Shown here piece after piece: positions 1-8,657 of a stretch of 64,000 bases of DNA. Positions within the stretch are counted from its first letter, which is position 1. The number at the start of each line of letters is the position of its first letter. Source of the DNA: Evansella caseinilytica. Its GTDB lineage: Bacteria; Bacillota; Bacilli; Bacillales; Salisediminibacteriaceae. The DNA is taken from NCBI RefSeq assembly GCF_900107275.1, contig NZ_FNPI01000021.1:33553-97552 (forward strand), given 5' to 3'. The notes beneath the pieces are model-generated. The model was given only the letters and a program-made list of their open reading frames with translations, was not told where the DNA came from and did not search any database. The translations under genes and the position numbers were made by a program.

Positions 1-1
1 T

Positions 2-925
2 CCCGAGGACATCAGTGTTTTCGATGATTTGTCCGGTATTTTTTCCCTGAACTATCAAGGTGTCGGACAAAACGGGATGGAAATCGTGATCGAAGAACCA
101 CCCGTGTTGGTGAACGCTGACACCGACACAATGACGCTGTTTAGGGAGTTGGGACGCGCCGTGCTGGAAGACATCTATTGTCAGGCGATGGATTATCAGG
201 CTTTGATTGACAGTCATTTCCGCTATTTATATAATCCGAAGGCACACTGGGCAAAGTTCAGTCAAATCGCTATTTTTTTGCATACGGTACAGCGGTACAT
301 CAAAAGCAATGTGATTGTGGATGAAGAAAAATTAGCGTCAGGTCCGGGATATTATCATGATCTTCTTGAGCTGTCGCAGCACTTTGACATCCAAGCCATC
401 GGCACGACAAACTACAATAATTTTGTCCGGCAGGTCATCGGCGGTACGGAAGCAGGCGAAATTCCTGTCTATCATTTAAACGGAAGTGTTGAAGAATATT
501 ATGACCCGTATAAAAATCAAATATTGACAGAACCGTCTCAGGAAGACAGGGAGGGAAGGATTCTTGTTCCCTTCATGTTTACGCAGAGCGGTATTAAGCC
601 ACTTACTTCCGTTAGCATGTCGAGAAAATACGTTGAACTTTTTGACTATTTCGTTCAATCGGATCTTGTCTGTGTAATCGGTTACGGATTTAACGGCGAC
701 GATGGTCATATTAACGGGATGTTCCGCCACCTTGTCGAGGATCATCACAAGCAGCTTGTTATTTTGCATTATAAAAGTGACAGAAGCACCGACAGCCAAT
801 TGCTGAGGTATTATCAGGAAAAATTGAGGCTTCATTCTTCTGCAAATGTCACGGTATATCAAGTGGATCATCGCCGACTGGTAGACGGACGGATTTGGCA
901 TGAACTGTTGAGTCAAGGAGCCTGA
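2..925 (+). CDS. SIR2-like domain protein, 5' end outside window
   Basis: The reading frame is already open at the window edge, so only the C-terminal ~307 residues are seen. Visible motifs are those of the SIR2_2/SIR2-like NAD-binding fold: GTTNYNNF (the TxNYD-like loop), VYHLNGS where the family usually has a catalytic LHG, and CVIGYGFNGDDGHIN near the C-terminus. Such proteins hydrolyse NAD, and many act in anti-phage abortive defence, but others are uncharacterised housekeeping proteins. The Asn in HLNG, where many active members carry the His of LHG, may mean altered activity or may only be a shifted alignment. No defence partner is visible downstream; upstream genes are unseen. Family assignment is fairly safe, function is open. 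Confidence 0.7.
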   Translation, partial: PEDISVFDDLSGIFSLNYQGVGQNGMEIVIEEPPVLVNADTDTMTLFRELGRAVLEDIYCQAMDYQALIDSHFRYLYNPKAHWAKFSQIAIFLHTVQRYIKSNVIVDEEKLASGPGYYHDLLELSQHFDIQAIGTTNYNNFVRQVIGGTEAGEIPVYHLNGSVEEYYDPYKNQILTEPSQEDREGRILVPFMFTQSGIKPLTSVSMSRKYVELFDYFVQSDLVCVIGYGFNGDDGHINGMFRHLVEDHHKQLVILHYKSDRSTDSQLLRYYQEKLRLHSSANVTVYQVDHRRLVDGRIWHELLSQGA

Positions 926-1276
926 TGGTGTTTTAAATGAAGGCTGTTGCCGCAAACTTAGTTGTTCTTGCGCCGCAATTCACGCATTGTGAGAAGAATT
1001 AGGCAAGCTTTGTTTACGGTAAAACAAAGGCAATGCGCAACAATTTTTTAGGAATACGCCTATGTAAATCAGGAGAAACTTGGGTGGTTATCCAAGCTGT
1101 CGAAAACGTAAAAATCAATTTTTCACACCCATAGGCTGGAATGGCACTGGCTTGATCCGTTTGTTTCGACCACCTCCTATAGGCGAAATCAGCCCTTGAT
1201 TGGTATTTTATGATATAATTTGTCTCGTATGAATGATCTAAACGAATTTTATATCAATCAAGGATGTGTGATAATA
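926..1276. other. Intergenic region before ugd
   Basis: About 350 bases without a supportable gene. A TATAAT hexamer lies at 1214-1219, just upstream of the ugd ribosome binding site region, but no matching -35 at normal spacing was found. No clear hairpin terminator follows the SIR2-like gene. Confidence 0.4.
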
Positions 1277-2443
1277 GTGAAGATTACAGTTGCAGGTACA
1301 GGGTATGTCGGGTTATCGAATGCTGTGTTATTGGCTCAGCACAATGAGGTTGTTGCCATTGATATCGTTCAGGAAAAAGTAGATATGATTAACCGTAAAG
1401 AATCGCCGATCGTGGATCACGAAATTGAACAGTTTTTAAAAACAAAAGAGCTGAAGCTTGAAGCAACAACGGATATAAAGAAAGCATATCAGTCTGCCGA
1501 TTTTGTCATTATCGCGACACCTACGGACTATGATCCGGAAAAAAACTATTTTAATACGAAATCGGTGGAAAGTGTTATCGAAACGGTGATGGGGATAAAT
1601 TCGGAAGCGGTAATGGTGATTAAATCAACTGTTCCGGTAGGATATACGAAAGAAGTTAAGAAAAAATACGGGACGAATAACATTATCTTTTCACCGGAAT
1701 TTCTCCGGGAAGGAAAGGCACTGTATGATAATCTTTATCCATCGAGAATTATTGTCGGTGAAAGATCGGAACGGGCTGAAACGTTTGCGCAGCTGTTGGT
1801 GAAAGGGGCAAAAAAAGAAGACATCCCTGTTTTGTTTACCGATTCGACGGAGGCGGAGGCGGTCAAGCTGTTTTCCAATACGTATCTCGCCCTTCGGGTA
1901 GCGTACTTCAACGAGCTTGATACGTACGCGGAATTAAAAGGATTAAATACGAAGCAAATTATTGAAGGAGTGGGGCTGGACCCGAGAATCGGCAGCCATT
2001 ACAACAATCCTTCCTTCGGATATGGCGGCTATTGCCTGCCGAAAGACACAAAACAGCTGAAAGCAAACTACGAGGATGTTCCAAACAATATTATCGAAGC
2101 TATCGTGGAATCGAACAGAACGAGAAAAGATCATATCGCGTCACAAATTATCAAGAAAAAGCCTCATATCGTAGGTATTTACCGCTTGACGATGAAAACC
2201 GATTCCGATAACTTCAGAGCGTCGTCCGTGCAGGGGATCATGAAACGGATTAAAGCAAAAGGTATCGAGGTTGTGGTGTATGAGCCGGTTCTGAAAGAAG
2301 ATACTTTTTATAATTCCAGAGTCGTTCATGATTTAGACGAATTTAAGCGCATCTCGGATGTGATTGTGTCCAATCGTCTCTCGGATGAATTGAAGGACGT
2401 AGAAGAAAAGGTTTACACCAGAGATTTGTATCAGCGGGATTGA
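1277..2443 (+). CDS. ugd: UDP-glucose 6-dehydrogenase
   Basis: Oxidises UDP-glucose to UDP-glucuronate with two NAD+, supplying precursor for capsule, teichuronic acid or other acidic glycans in the cytoplasm. The N-terminal Rossmann motif is [15 protein letters not shown]. Further family motifs are [19 protein letters not shown] and, around the catalytic cysteine, [17 protein letters not shown] at 1277 is chosen because it puts the Rossmann motif at the N-terminus and gives 388 residues, the length of the short (E. coli-type) Ugd class; an in-frame extension back to 1220 has no support. It stands alone, followed by a terminator at 2496; no glycan genes are adjacent. Confidence 0.93.
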   Translation: MKITVAGTGYVGLSNAVLLAQHNEVVAIDIVQEKVDMINRKESPIVDHEIEQFLKTKELKLEATTDIKKAYQSADFVIIATPTDYDPEKNYFNTKSVESVIETVMGINSEAVMVIKSTVPVGYTKEVKKKYGTNNIIFSPEFLREGKALYDNLYPSRIIVGERSERAETFAQLLVKGAKKEDIPVLFTDSTEAEAVKLFSNTYLALRVAYFNELDTYAELKGLNTKQIIEGVGLDPRIGSHYNNPSFGYGGYCLPKDTKQLKANYEDVPNNIIEAIVESNRTRKDHIASQIIKKKPHIVGIYRLTMKTDSDNFRASSVQGIMKRIKAKGIEVVVYEPVLKEDTFYNSRVVHDLDEFKRISDVIVSNRLSDELKDVEEKVYTRDLYQRD

Positions 2444-2495
2444 TGTTTTTTGCGCTGAGAAAAAAACATTTTTTTCGTAAAATATATTTTAAAAG

Positions 2496-2526
2496 GCTTT
2501 GAGTGTCTTGTGCTCAAAGCTTTTTT
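2496..2526 (+). terminator. Terminator after ugd
   Basis: Perfect 8-bp stem GCTTTGAG/CTCAAAGC (2496-2503 with 2513-2520), 9-nt loop, followed by six T residues. A typical intrinsic terminator about 50 bases after the ugd stop. Confidence 0.88.
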
Positions 2527-2990
2527 CGGCGCCAAAAAAATGATAGCCAGTCATCAGGAATTGCTTGCCATAACAGTGAATCAAAAGGTATAATGGGATT
2601 GGATTAATTTGGGTATTTGCAGTAACTGACCGCCTATTAAAAACAGCTACTATTTTCCTCCTAATATGACCAGTATCTATATCTATGCTTCGATTTCCAG
2701 GAAACGAATCTCGATATCTTCCAAAAATGAACGATAGTTGCCCATTCGTGAAAACCACGTACAATTTTTCTGAAAGAGCATGCTTGGTATTCGTTCAAAA
2801 AATAAAAACGGTCTTTTTGAATAAATACTAAAAAAAGTTGTTATGTCTTATCAACGTTTTCCAGTTAATGCCGATATTACATAATGAAAGGAGGGATTAT
2901 AGGATCAAATGAAGTGAAAAGTTTTGGGAAGTATTCCGCTGACACTTTGCTATTGTCCGGACGAGGTAAGTGCTTCAATGATTAATTTAA
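2527..2990. other. Unassigned intergenic DNA
   Basis: No gene or strong hairpin was seen. Short antisense frames exist but have no ribosome binding site or recognisable motif. Confidence 0.4.
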
Positions 2991-3297
2991 GAGCATGTTC
3001 AAAAAGGCAATGCTACCGCTCGATGCGCTCCCATTCCGCTTAAGTACTACTGACGTCCTACATCTGCGGTTACTCGAGATGAGGCTCAGTCAGGTTGCAT
3101 TTGTGAGCAACGGCGAAATGTCGTCATCCCCAATTCCGCCTAAGGACCGCTCACGTCCTGTGAGCAACGGCGGAATGTCGTCATCCTGACTCCGAGAAAA
3201 CCACTCAGAGGCGGCTTGAAATGAATGCATCGGCTACACGCATTGCGCTGTATTTGTTCAAAAAGAAAAAACGATTTTTTTTGAACAAAAACTTTTA
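2991..3297. repeat. Family A MITE-like repeat, copy A1
   Basis: Begins GAGCATGTTCAAAAAGG and ends with a TTGTTCAAAAAG ... TTTTTTTGAACAAA hairpin (3254-3290). It contains internal ATTCCGCC/GGCGGAATG and GCTCAC/GTGAGC inverted repeats and the shared phrase GAATGCATCGGCT. The same layout recurs at about 12068, 15528, 19289 and 29463. Confidence 0.75.
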
Positions 3298-3315
3298 AGA
3301 AACGAGGGATTGTAA

Positions 3316-4284
3316 ATGAAATTTCTGAAAATTTCTGTATTCATTGCCCTGACTCTTATTTTTACAGGTACTGGTTTAACAACCGTATTTGCGAATGAAG
3401 CTTTGCCGGATGTATCTTCTGACAGCAACTTAGAGTTTTTTACATATGAAGACAGCCCATTTACTGAGGTGAGCGCCGATCCTGCTTTAACGAAAGACAC
3501 GGATATAAAGGCATTGCTGAAAGCGGTGCCGGAAATGAAGGCAAGCGATGTTTCCATTCAAAATGACCCTTATGAACCGAATGATACTATCGATACCGCT
3601 GCGTCCATTCCATATGGGCAAACAATTTACGCTAACATCGGCAGAGCAGATGATATCGATTGGTACAAAGTGAATTTAACTGCTGGAACGGATGTTGCCT
3701 TTCTGTTGAAAAATATCCCTGCCGGTACTGACTATGATCTTTATGTTTTCGACCCGAACTTGAACTATGCAGTTTCTGAGAATTCGGGAAATCTCGACGA
3801 AAAATTATACATTTCGATTCAAACATCCGGGACATGGTACGTTGCAGTTGTGCCTTACAGCGGCTATAATCCTGATCAAAATTACAGCCTGTTTGTCGGG
3901 AATGCCTGGAGAACCGGCAGTTACTCTGCTCCTACTTCCATGACGTTTAATTACAATTCATCAAATGTCGGGACGATTCTTCCTTATCAGACGTTAGACT
4001 TAAGGCAGGTGTCAGCCATTCCGGATACGGCAAGGGTTACAAGCATTAGTTTCTACACGTACAGCTCCTTTGGAAATTGGGGAAATCAAATAAAGTACAT
4101 TTATTCCTATCAAACTGGTAATTGGTATGAAACCTTCGTAGGCTTAAATTATGTTCTTGATCTGCCTAGTAATCTCTTTGTAAAGCAGCAATGGCCGATC
4201 ACAACCAGCATTCAAACGCTTTTTACACCAACTGCCAGTTATTCTCCAGGGATAAACTTTAGTTATCAATATTTAATTGAGTAG
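3316..4284 (+). CDS. Secreted PPC-domain protein
   Basis: Residues 1-27 form a Sec signal peptide (KFLKISVFIALTLIFTGTG, cleavage near FANEA). Residues ~80-195 match the bacterial pre-peptidase C-terminal (PPC) beta-sandwich: YEPNDTIDTAASI, then DDIDWYKVNLTAGTDVAF, DYDLYVFD and GTWYVAVVPYSGYNP. The remaining ~125 residues are rich in aromatic and polar residues, probably beta-structured, and not recognised. PPC domains usually hang on secreted peptidases; no protease catalytic motif is present here, so this is a stand-alone binding or accessory secreted protein. Start ATG follows GAGGGATTGTAA. It is flanked by repeat elements on both sides and looks monocistronic. Confidence 0.75.
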   Translation: MKFLKISVFIALTLIFTGTGLTTVFANEALPDVSSDSNLEFFTYEDSPFTEVSADPALTKDTDIKALLKAVPEMKASDVSIQNDPYEPNDTIDTAASIPYGQTIYANIGRADDIDWYKVNLTAGTDVAFLLKNIPAGTDYDLYVFDPNLNYAVSENSGNLDEKLYISIQTSGTWYVAVVPYSGYNPDQNYSLFVGNAWRTGSYSAPTSMTFNYNSSNVGTILPYQTLDLRQVSAIPDTARVTSISFYTYSSFGNWGNQIKYIYSYQTGNWYETFVGLNYVLDLPSNLFVKQQWPITTSIQTLFTPTASYSPGINFSYQYLIE

Positions 4285-4301
4285 AAGTGATATTTTTTCA
4301 T

Positions 4302-4455
4302 GTGTGAGTTCAAAAAGGAGGACACAACAGCGGCAAGAAGATCGAGGCGCGGCCGGCTCGAGCAGCGGAGCGTACAAGGAACGTACGTGAGCAGCGGAGA
4401 GACAACGCGGGCGTTGAGATTCGCCGGCGCTGTATCCCGGACTTTTTGAACATCC
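4302..4455. repeat. Family B MITE-like repeat, copy B1
   Basis: About 150 bp, from TGTGAGTTCAAAAAGGAGGA to GGACTTTTTGAACATCC, so the ends are inverted GTTCAAAAAG. The interior is GC-rich with a GTACG...CGTAC inverted pair. Nearly identical to B2, which starts 160 bases further on. Confidence 0.8.
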
Positions 4456-4461
4456 AATAAA

Positions 4462-4614
4462 GTGTGAGTTCAAAAAGGAGGACACAACAGCGGCAAGAAG
4501 ATCGAGGCGCGGCCGGCTCGAGCAGCGGAGCGTACAAGGGACGTACGTGAGCAGCGGAGAGACAACGCAACGATGAGATTCGCCGGCGCTGTATCCCGGA
4601 CTTTTTGAACATCC
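4462..4614. repeat. Family B MITE-like repeat, copy B2
   Basis: Direct tandem repeat of B1 in the same orientation, separated by only a few bases (AATAAAG). It differs by scattered substitutions, such as the segment after GAGACAACGC. Further copies are at 15857 (inverted), 51374, 55208 (degenerate) and 60479. Confidence 0.8.
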
Positions 4615-4691
4615 GCTTACTGAAATACTAGCGATTGTTCGAAACCATCGTCTTTTATTGAGCAACTGCTACAGCAATCAGGAGGTCCGTT

Positions 4692-5438
4692 TTGGAAATA
4701 AACAGTACACCAAACTTTACAATTCAGTATGCAGCTTCGTCAAACACGAAGAAAACCGCCATGCTTGTCCCGAAGAATGACGCGTTTTCCGATCAGCTGG
4801 AAATTACGCATTTGCAGAACGAAGCCAATCAGCTCTCGTTTGCGTATACAGACGGAAAGGAGTTCATTCGAGAAATGGAGCAGCTCAACGCCATCCCTTT
4901 CCTGACGGAAGAAGCATTGGCCAATAAGCTGTTGGAGCAGGAGAACGCGTTAACGTTGACTCCAGGGACGAGGCTGTATTTAGGCGCAGATTCAGGGCAG
5001 GATATCTTCCTTACGGTAGGCAGCAATGGCATTTCCCTTTCTACCGGCCGAACAGCGCTTGGAAGCGCCTACGTAGAAGAAAAAAACAAGCTTATTCGCG
5101 AGATGCTGAATGTGACAGACCCTAACGAGGTGCCGGATTTGTCAAAATTAACGAAAGAAGACTTAGAAACGCTGAAAAATATGGAAGAAGCCTTTCAACA
5201 GGCCGTATCACAGCTGGGAGGATCGCAGCAATACGAGGCCTTAAACAAAATAGCAGAATCCTTTGGCAGCCTGATTCGTTACGCAAATGGCCAGGCTTCT
5301 TTCATTCCGGTTGAATACAACGGCGCGATAAAGGATGGACTGGAGAAAGCAGGCATAGATACGACTCAGCCGTTTTACGTCAATGGACAGAAGCTGATGT
5401 TCAACGAATACGGCATCCTTACAAAAATTTCTGTCTAA
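4692..5438 (+). CDS. Hypothetical protein, 248 residues
   Basis: Not recognised. TTG start is supported by GGAGGT five bases upstream and by the open, non-overlapping frame. The protein is soluble, acidic, without signal peptide, membrane segment or cysteine motif. Residues 1-60 look beta-rich, the middle (~125-180) is helical and charged with a stretch DLSKLTKEDLETLKNM, and the C-terminus PFYVNGQKLMFNEYGILTKI resembles a small beta-hairpin. It lies alone between the B1/B2 repeats and a double terminator, so context gives no function. Confidence 0.7.
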   Translation: MEINSTPNFTIQYAASSNTKKTAMLVPKNDAFSDQLEITHLQNEANQLSFAYTDGKEFIREMEQLNAIPFLTEEALANKLLEQENALTLTPGTRLYLGADSGQDIFLTVGSNGISLSTGRTALGSAYVEEKNKLIREMLNVTDPNEVPDLSKLTKEDLETLKNMEEAFQQAVSQLGGSQQYEALNKIAESFGSLIRYANGQASFIPVEYNGAIKDGLEKAGIDTTQPFYVNGQKLMFNEYGILTKISV

Positions 5439-5470
5439 ACAAACTCTATCCAAATATCGTACTACTGGTA

Positions 5471-5508
5471 AACCTTGATAGACGCGATCTCGTCTGTCAA
5501 GGTTTTAT
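5471..5508 (+). terminator. Terminator after 4692 gene
   Basis: Stem AACCTTGATAGACG paired with CGTCTGTCAAGGTT (5471-5484 with 5491-5504; one mismatch), followed by TTTTATTT. Confidence 0.85.
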
Positions 5509-5514
5509 TTACTG

Positions 5515-5570
5515 AAGTGCCAGGCACCTTATGACGCTTTAAAGTGTCATAAGGTGCCTGGCACTTTTTA
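5515..5570. repeat. GTGCCTGGCAC palindromic hairpin
   Basis: Perfect 21-bp stem (5515-5535 with 5546-5566) built on GTGCCAGGCACC, 10-nt loop itself containing CTTTAAAG, then a T run. The same GTGCCAGGCAC core appears at 53524 and 62801. It resembles the REP-type palindromes known in Bacillus genomes and could also terminate transcription. Confidence 0.75.
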
Positions 5571-5714
5571 AAAAAAAACCGCCTGTCAGAAAAGTTACAA
5601 TCTGTTTTTGCACAGTCTGTTGGGAGTGATTTGGTCTTCCGTCAGCGTGCTGCATTTAATATAGTTAAAGTGGTTGATGGCTGTGGAGGGATGCTTGAAA
5701 GCGAGGGGATGTTC

Positions 5715-7844
5715 ATGAGCCTGGATAAGCGAAGCATGGCAATATTAAATGATATTGCGCAGACCGATTTGTACCTGCCTGTTGACAAGCTGGCAAAGGT
5801 ATTTAATGTTTCCAGACGAACCGTTTATAACGATCTTGAAAAAATTAACTATTGGTTAAAGGTAAATCGCTTAAATGAAGTGCAGCATATCCGGGCAGCC
5901 GGAGTGTATCTGGATAACCAGACAAAAGAAGTCGTGAAACGGAGGCTGCTGCTGACCGATGTTCACTATTATGAACTTTCTCCAAGTGAAAGGCGTGCGT
6001 GGACGGTTGTTTATATTTTGGCCGGCAGGAAAAAAATTTTTTTAAAGGACGTGGCAGCGCTGACAAGAGTCAGCAGAAATACTGCACTGGAAGATGTGAA
6101 ATTATTGCGCACGGAGCTGGCAGGTTACCGACTTGGTATTCGTGCTGCGAGAAACGCCGGTTACCAAATAAACGGTGACGAGAACAACAAAAGGCGGGCG
6201 CTGATCCACTATCTCTTTGAAATCACACCGCAAAATGGCTGGTATGGACTGATCTCACCGTCGTTGTCAATCAGTGCTGCTAACAGAGAACAGGATGATA
6301 ACTACTCGCTTTTTTCTTATCCGGACTTAAAGTATCTTTATCATCTGTTGGGGCGCTGTGAGAATCGCTTAGGCATTCAATTTGCCGATGAGGAATTTAA
6401 TATTCTCGTAATCCGTTTTTTTCTGTTTATTCAGCGAATGAAACGAGGTCAATTCGTGTCGGTTGATCCGCTGGAAAAGAAAGTGATCTCCGTAACGGAA
6501 GAATATCGGGCAGCCGTTTTTTTACGAAAGGGAATAAAAAAACTGCTGCAGATGACTGTCCCGGATGATGAGGTTTACTATTTCGCCAAGCATTTGCTTG
6601 CAGCGAAAGTTAACGATCACTTCAATCTGCATGACGGGTCGCAGGAGGTAAAAAAACTCCGGCTGGTAGTGAAGAAAATGATGGAGGAATTTCAGTTGCT
6701 GGCGGCTGTATCCTTTTCCGACCTCCTGCAAATGGAAAATAACTTGCTGATGCACTTAAAGCCTGCCTACTATCGGGTGAAATACGGCATCGATATGGAA
6801 GAAGCGCCTCATCAGCCGGTGGAGGATAGTTTTCCAGAAATTTTCCAGCTGACTAAAAAAGTCATCCATCACTTTGAAGATTTCGTCGGTAAGACAATCA
6901 GTGAAAGGGAAATAGCTTATATTGCGATTCATTTTGGCGGCTGGCTGGAGAGAGAGGGGCTGTCGATCCAAGCCCGAAAAAAAATGCTGATCGTGTGTAC
7001 CGGGGGTCTCGGAACATCAAGGCTGCTGCAAATCCAGCTGGAAGGACTGTTTTCAGAGGTGGACATCACAGGGACCGTATCTTTAAGAGAATATGAAAAA
7101 CTGCTGCTGGCGGTTGACTTCATCGTTTCCACCGTGCCTCTCTCTGATCGCGGTGTGCCCGTGTTTCTTGTTCGGCCATTGCTGACCAATCACGAAAAAG
7201 CAAGATTACTGCAGCAAGTAACCGCTTTGTATGTCGACAGCAGTCCCGGCCACAAATACGCCATCGAGACTGTCATCCGCGTTGTGAAGTGGCATGCTGA
7301 TATCCGGGATGATGATAAGCTTCGGCAGGCACTGAAGCAGTATCTCTTCCAGCCATCATTCCACCGTACAGACAACGTTTGCAAACCGTCCTTGTGCGAG
7401 TTGATTACGAACGAGAAAATTGTGTTCAAGGACAAGCTGGAAACTTGGCGGGAGGCCATTCATGAAGCGGCCTTGCCGTTGCTTAACGACGGTTGTATAA
7501 CACCTGGTTATGTAGCTGCCATGATTGACAATATTGTGAGACAGGGACCGTATATGGTGATTTCTCCGTTGGTAGCGCTACCGCATGGAACGGCCGGCGA
7601 TGGAGTAAAAAAACTGGGTATGAGCTGGCTGCAGTTGACGGAACCGGTCGATTTTCTTGGAAAAAAGGTGCGAATCGTTATCGCATTGGCGGCGGAGGGA
7701 AATGAAAAGCATTTAAGAGCGTTGTCGCAGTTGACAGCGATGTTTTCCAACGATAAAAAGGCAGTTTTAGAAGCGGAGAACAAACAGACAATTTTTGAAA
7801 TAATGCAAAAATATTCGCTCGAAAACATCGAAGAGACAGATTAG
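5715..7844 (+). CDS. BglG/MtlR-type PTS transcriptional regulator (system 1)
   Basis: A 709-residue activator or antiterminator controlled by PTS phosphorylation. Order: N-terminal HTH (residues ~1-70, VDKLAKVFNVSRRTVYNDL), a second HTH-like segment (VSRNTALEDVKLL), two PRD domains (~200-410), an EIIB(Gat)-like domain with candidate phosphocysteine Cys428 in IVCTGGLGTS, and a C-terminal EIIA(Mtl/Fru)-like domain with His624. The EIIA active site reads ALPHGTAGDGV, diverged from the usual PHARPEDGV, so this domain may be only regulatory. ATG 5715 is preferred over an upstream TTG because it has GAGGGG at proper spacing and starts at the HTH. It is the first gene of the 5.7-13.2 kb cluster and probably controls it. 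Confidence 0.88.
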   Translation: MSLDKRSMAILNDIAQTDLYLPVDKLAKVFNVSRRTVYNDLEKINYWLKVNRLNEVQHIRAAGVYLDNQTKEVVKRRLLLTDVHYYELSPSERRAWTVVYILAGRKKIFLKDVAALTRVSRNTALEDVKLLRTELAGYRLGIRAARNAGYQINGDENNKRRALIHYLFEITPQNGWYGLISPSLSISAANREQDDNYSLFSYPDLKYLYHLLGRCENRLGIQFADEEFNILVIRFFLFIQRMKRGQFVSVDPLEKKVISVTEEYRAAVFLRKGIKKLLQMTVPDDEVYYFAKHLLAAKVNDHFNLHDGSQEVKKLRLVVKKMMEEFQLLAAVSFSDLLQMENNLLMHLKPAYYRVKYGIDMEEAPHQPVEDSFPEIFQLTKKVIHHFEDFVGKTISEREIAYIAIHFGGWLEREGLSIQARKKMLIVCTGGLGTSRLLQIQLEGLFSEVDITGTVSLREYEKLLLAVDFIVSTVPLSDRGVPVFLVRPLLTNHEKARLLQQVTALYVDSSPGHKYAIETVIRVVKWHADIRDDDKLRQALKQYLFQPSFHRTDNVCKPSLCELITNEKIVFKDKLETWREAIHEAALPLLNDGCITPGYVAAMIDNIVRQGPYMVISPLVALPHGTAGDGVKKLGMSWLQLTEPVDFLGKKVRIVIALAAEGNEKHLRALSQLTAMFSNDKKAVLEAENKQTIFEIMQKYSLENIEETD

Positions 7845-7859
7845 AAGGGGCTTTGGGTT

Positions 7860-8300
7860 ATGAAATTTTTGGAAAAACAACTGGTGAGAGTCAGGGCGGA
7901 AGCGGTAACTGCCGAAGAAGCCATTAGTCTGGCGGGGCAGCTGCTGGTCGATGACGGGGTAGCTGAAGCCGCCTATGTTGCGGCAATGGTTCGTTCCTAT
8001 CAGCAAAACGGGCCGTATTTTGTAGTGGCACCGAATATCGCGATACCACATGCAAGACCTGAAGACGGTGTCAAAGAAGCATCTGTTTCCTTTTTGCAGT
8101 TAAAGGAACCGCTTCTTTTTGGTCACACCGTAAACGACCCCGTTCAATTGATTTTTTGCCTGGGGGCGTCTTCCAGTGAAGAGCATGTCGCACTGCTGAA
8201 AAAATTAACATTGCTGCTGAATAATCCGGATAACGTCAACAAGCTGTCGCTGGCAGCGGGGTATACCGACGTTGAAAACATCTTGAAAGGAGGGATGTAG
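7860..8300 (+). CDS. PTS EIIA component, ascorbate/fructose type
   Basis: A 146-residue phosphocarrier that takes phosphate from HPr on His64 (NIAIPHARPEDGVK, canonical active site) and passes it to EIIB. Size and fold match UlaC/SgaA and the mannitol-type EIIA. It follows the regulator by 15 bases and abuts the EIIB gene with no gap. The intact PHARPED motif contrasts with the regulator's own EIIA-like domain, so this is the transport EIIA of the system. Confidence 0.9.
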   Translation: MKFLEKQLVRVRAEAVTAEEAISLAGQLLVDDGVAEAAYVAAMVRSYQQNGPYFVVAPNIAIPHARPEDGVKEASVSFLQLKEPLLFGHTVNDPVQLIFCLGASSSEEHVALLKKLTLLLNNPDNVNKLSLAAGYTDVENILKGGM

Positions 8301-8570
8301 ATGAGGAAAGTATTGACGGTTTGCGGTTTAGGGCAGGGGACAAGCTTGATTTTAAAAATGAATGTGGAACAGGTGTTGAGCGAAAAAGGGATGCTGGCAG
8401 AGGTGGAACATATGGATGTTTCGTCGGCATCAAGCATGAGTGCAGATTATATCATCACAAGCAAGGAACTGGCGGAGAGTTTGGCAGGACACAAGGCAAA
8501 AGTCATTATCGTCAACAACTATTTTGATATCGAGGAGATTAAGCAGGCTGTGGAAGGACTCATGGCGTGA
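8301..8570 (+). CDS. PTS EIIB component, ascorbate type
   Basis: An 89-residue small EIIB of the UlaB/SgaB type. The predicted phosphocysteine is Cys8 in KVLTVCGLGQGTSL. It accepts phosphate from the EIIA encoded just upstream and phosphorylates the substrate entering through the EIIC at 8658. ATG follows directly after the EIIA stop, with the GGAGGGATGTAG ribosome binding site lying in the end of the EIIA gene, suggesting translational coupling. Confidence 0.9.
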   Translation: MRKVLTVCGLGQGTSLILKMNVEQVLSEKGMLAEVEHMDVSSASSMSADYIITSKELAESLAGHKAKVIIVNNYFDIEEIKQAVEGLMA

Positions 8571-8657
8571 GCGAATGAAGAAACGAAGGGAACGGTCATA
8601 TCGGACACGGTACAAATCATCTGATGATGAAAGCTCTTGAAAAGGAGGAAGTGTGAA

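Noticed and set aside
1196..1219. Full sigma-A promoter for ugd from TTGATT and TATAAT
   Set aside because: Spacing of 12 bases is too short; only the -10 hexamer is credible.
4266..4665. Overlapping minus-strand frames of 63-130 codons
   Set aside because: They are translations of the duplicated family B repeats, with no independent support.
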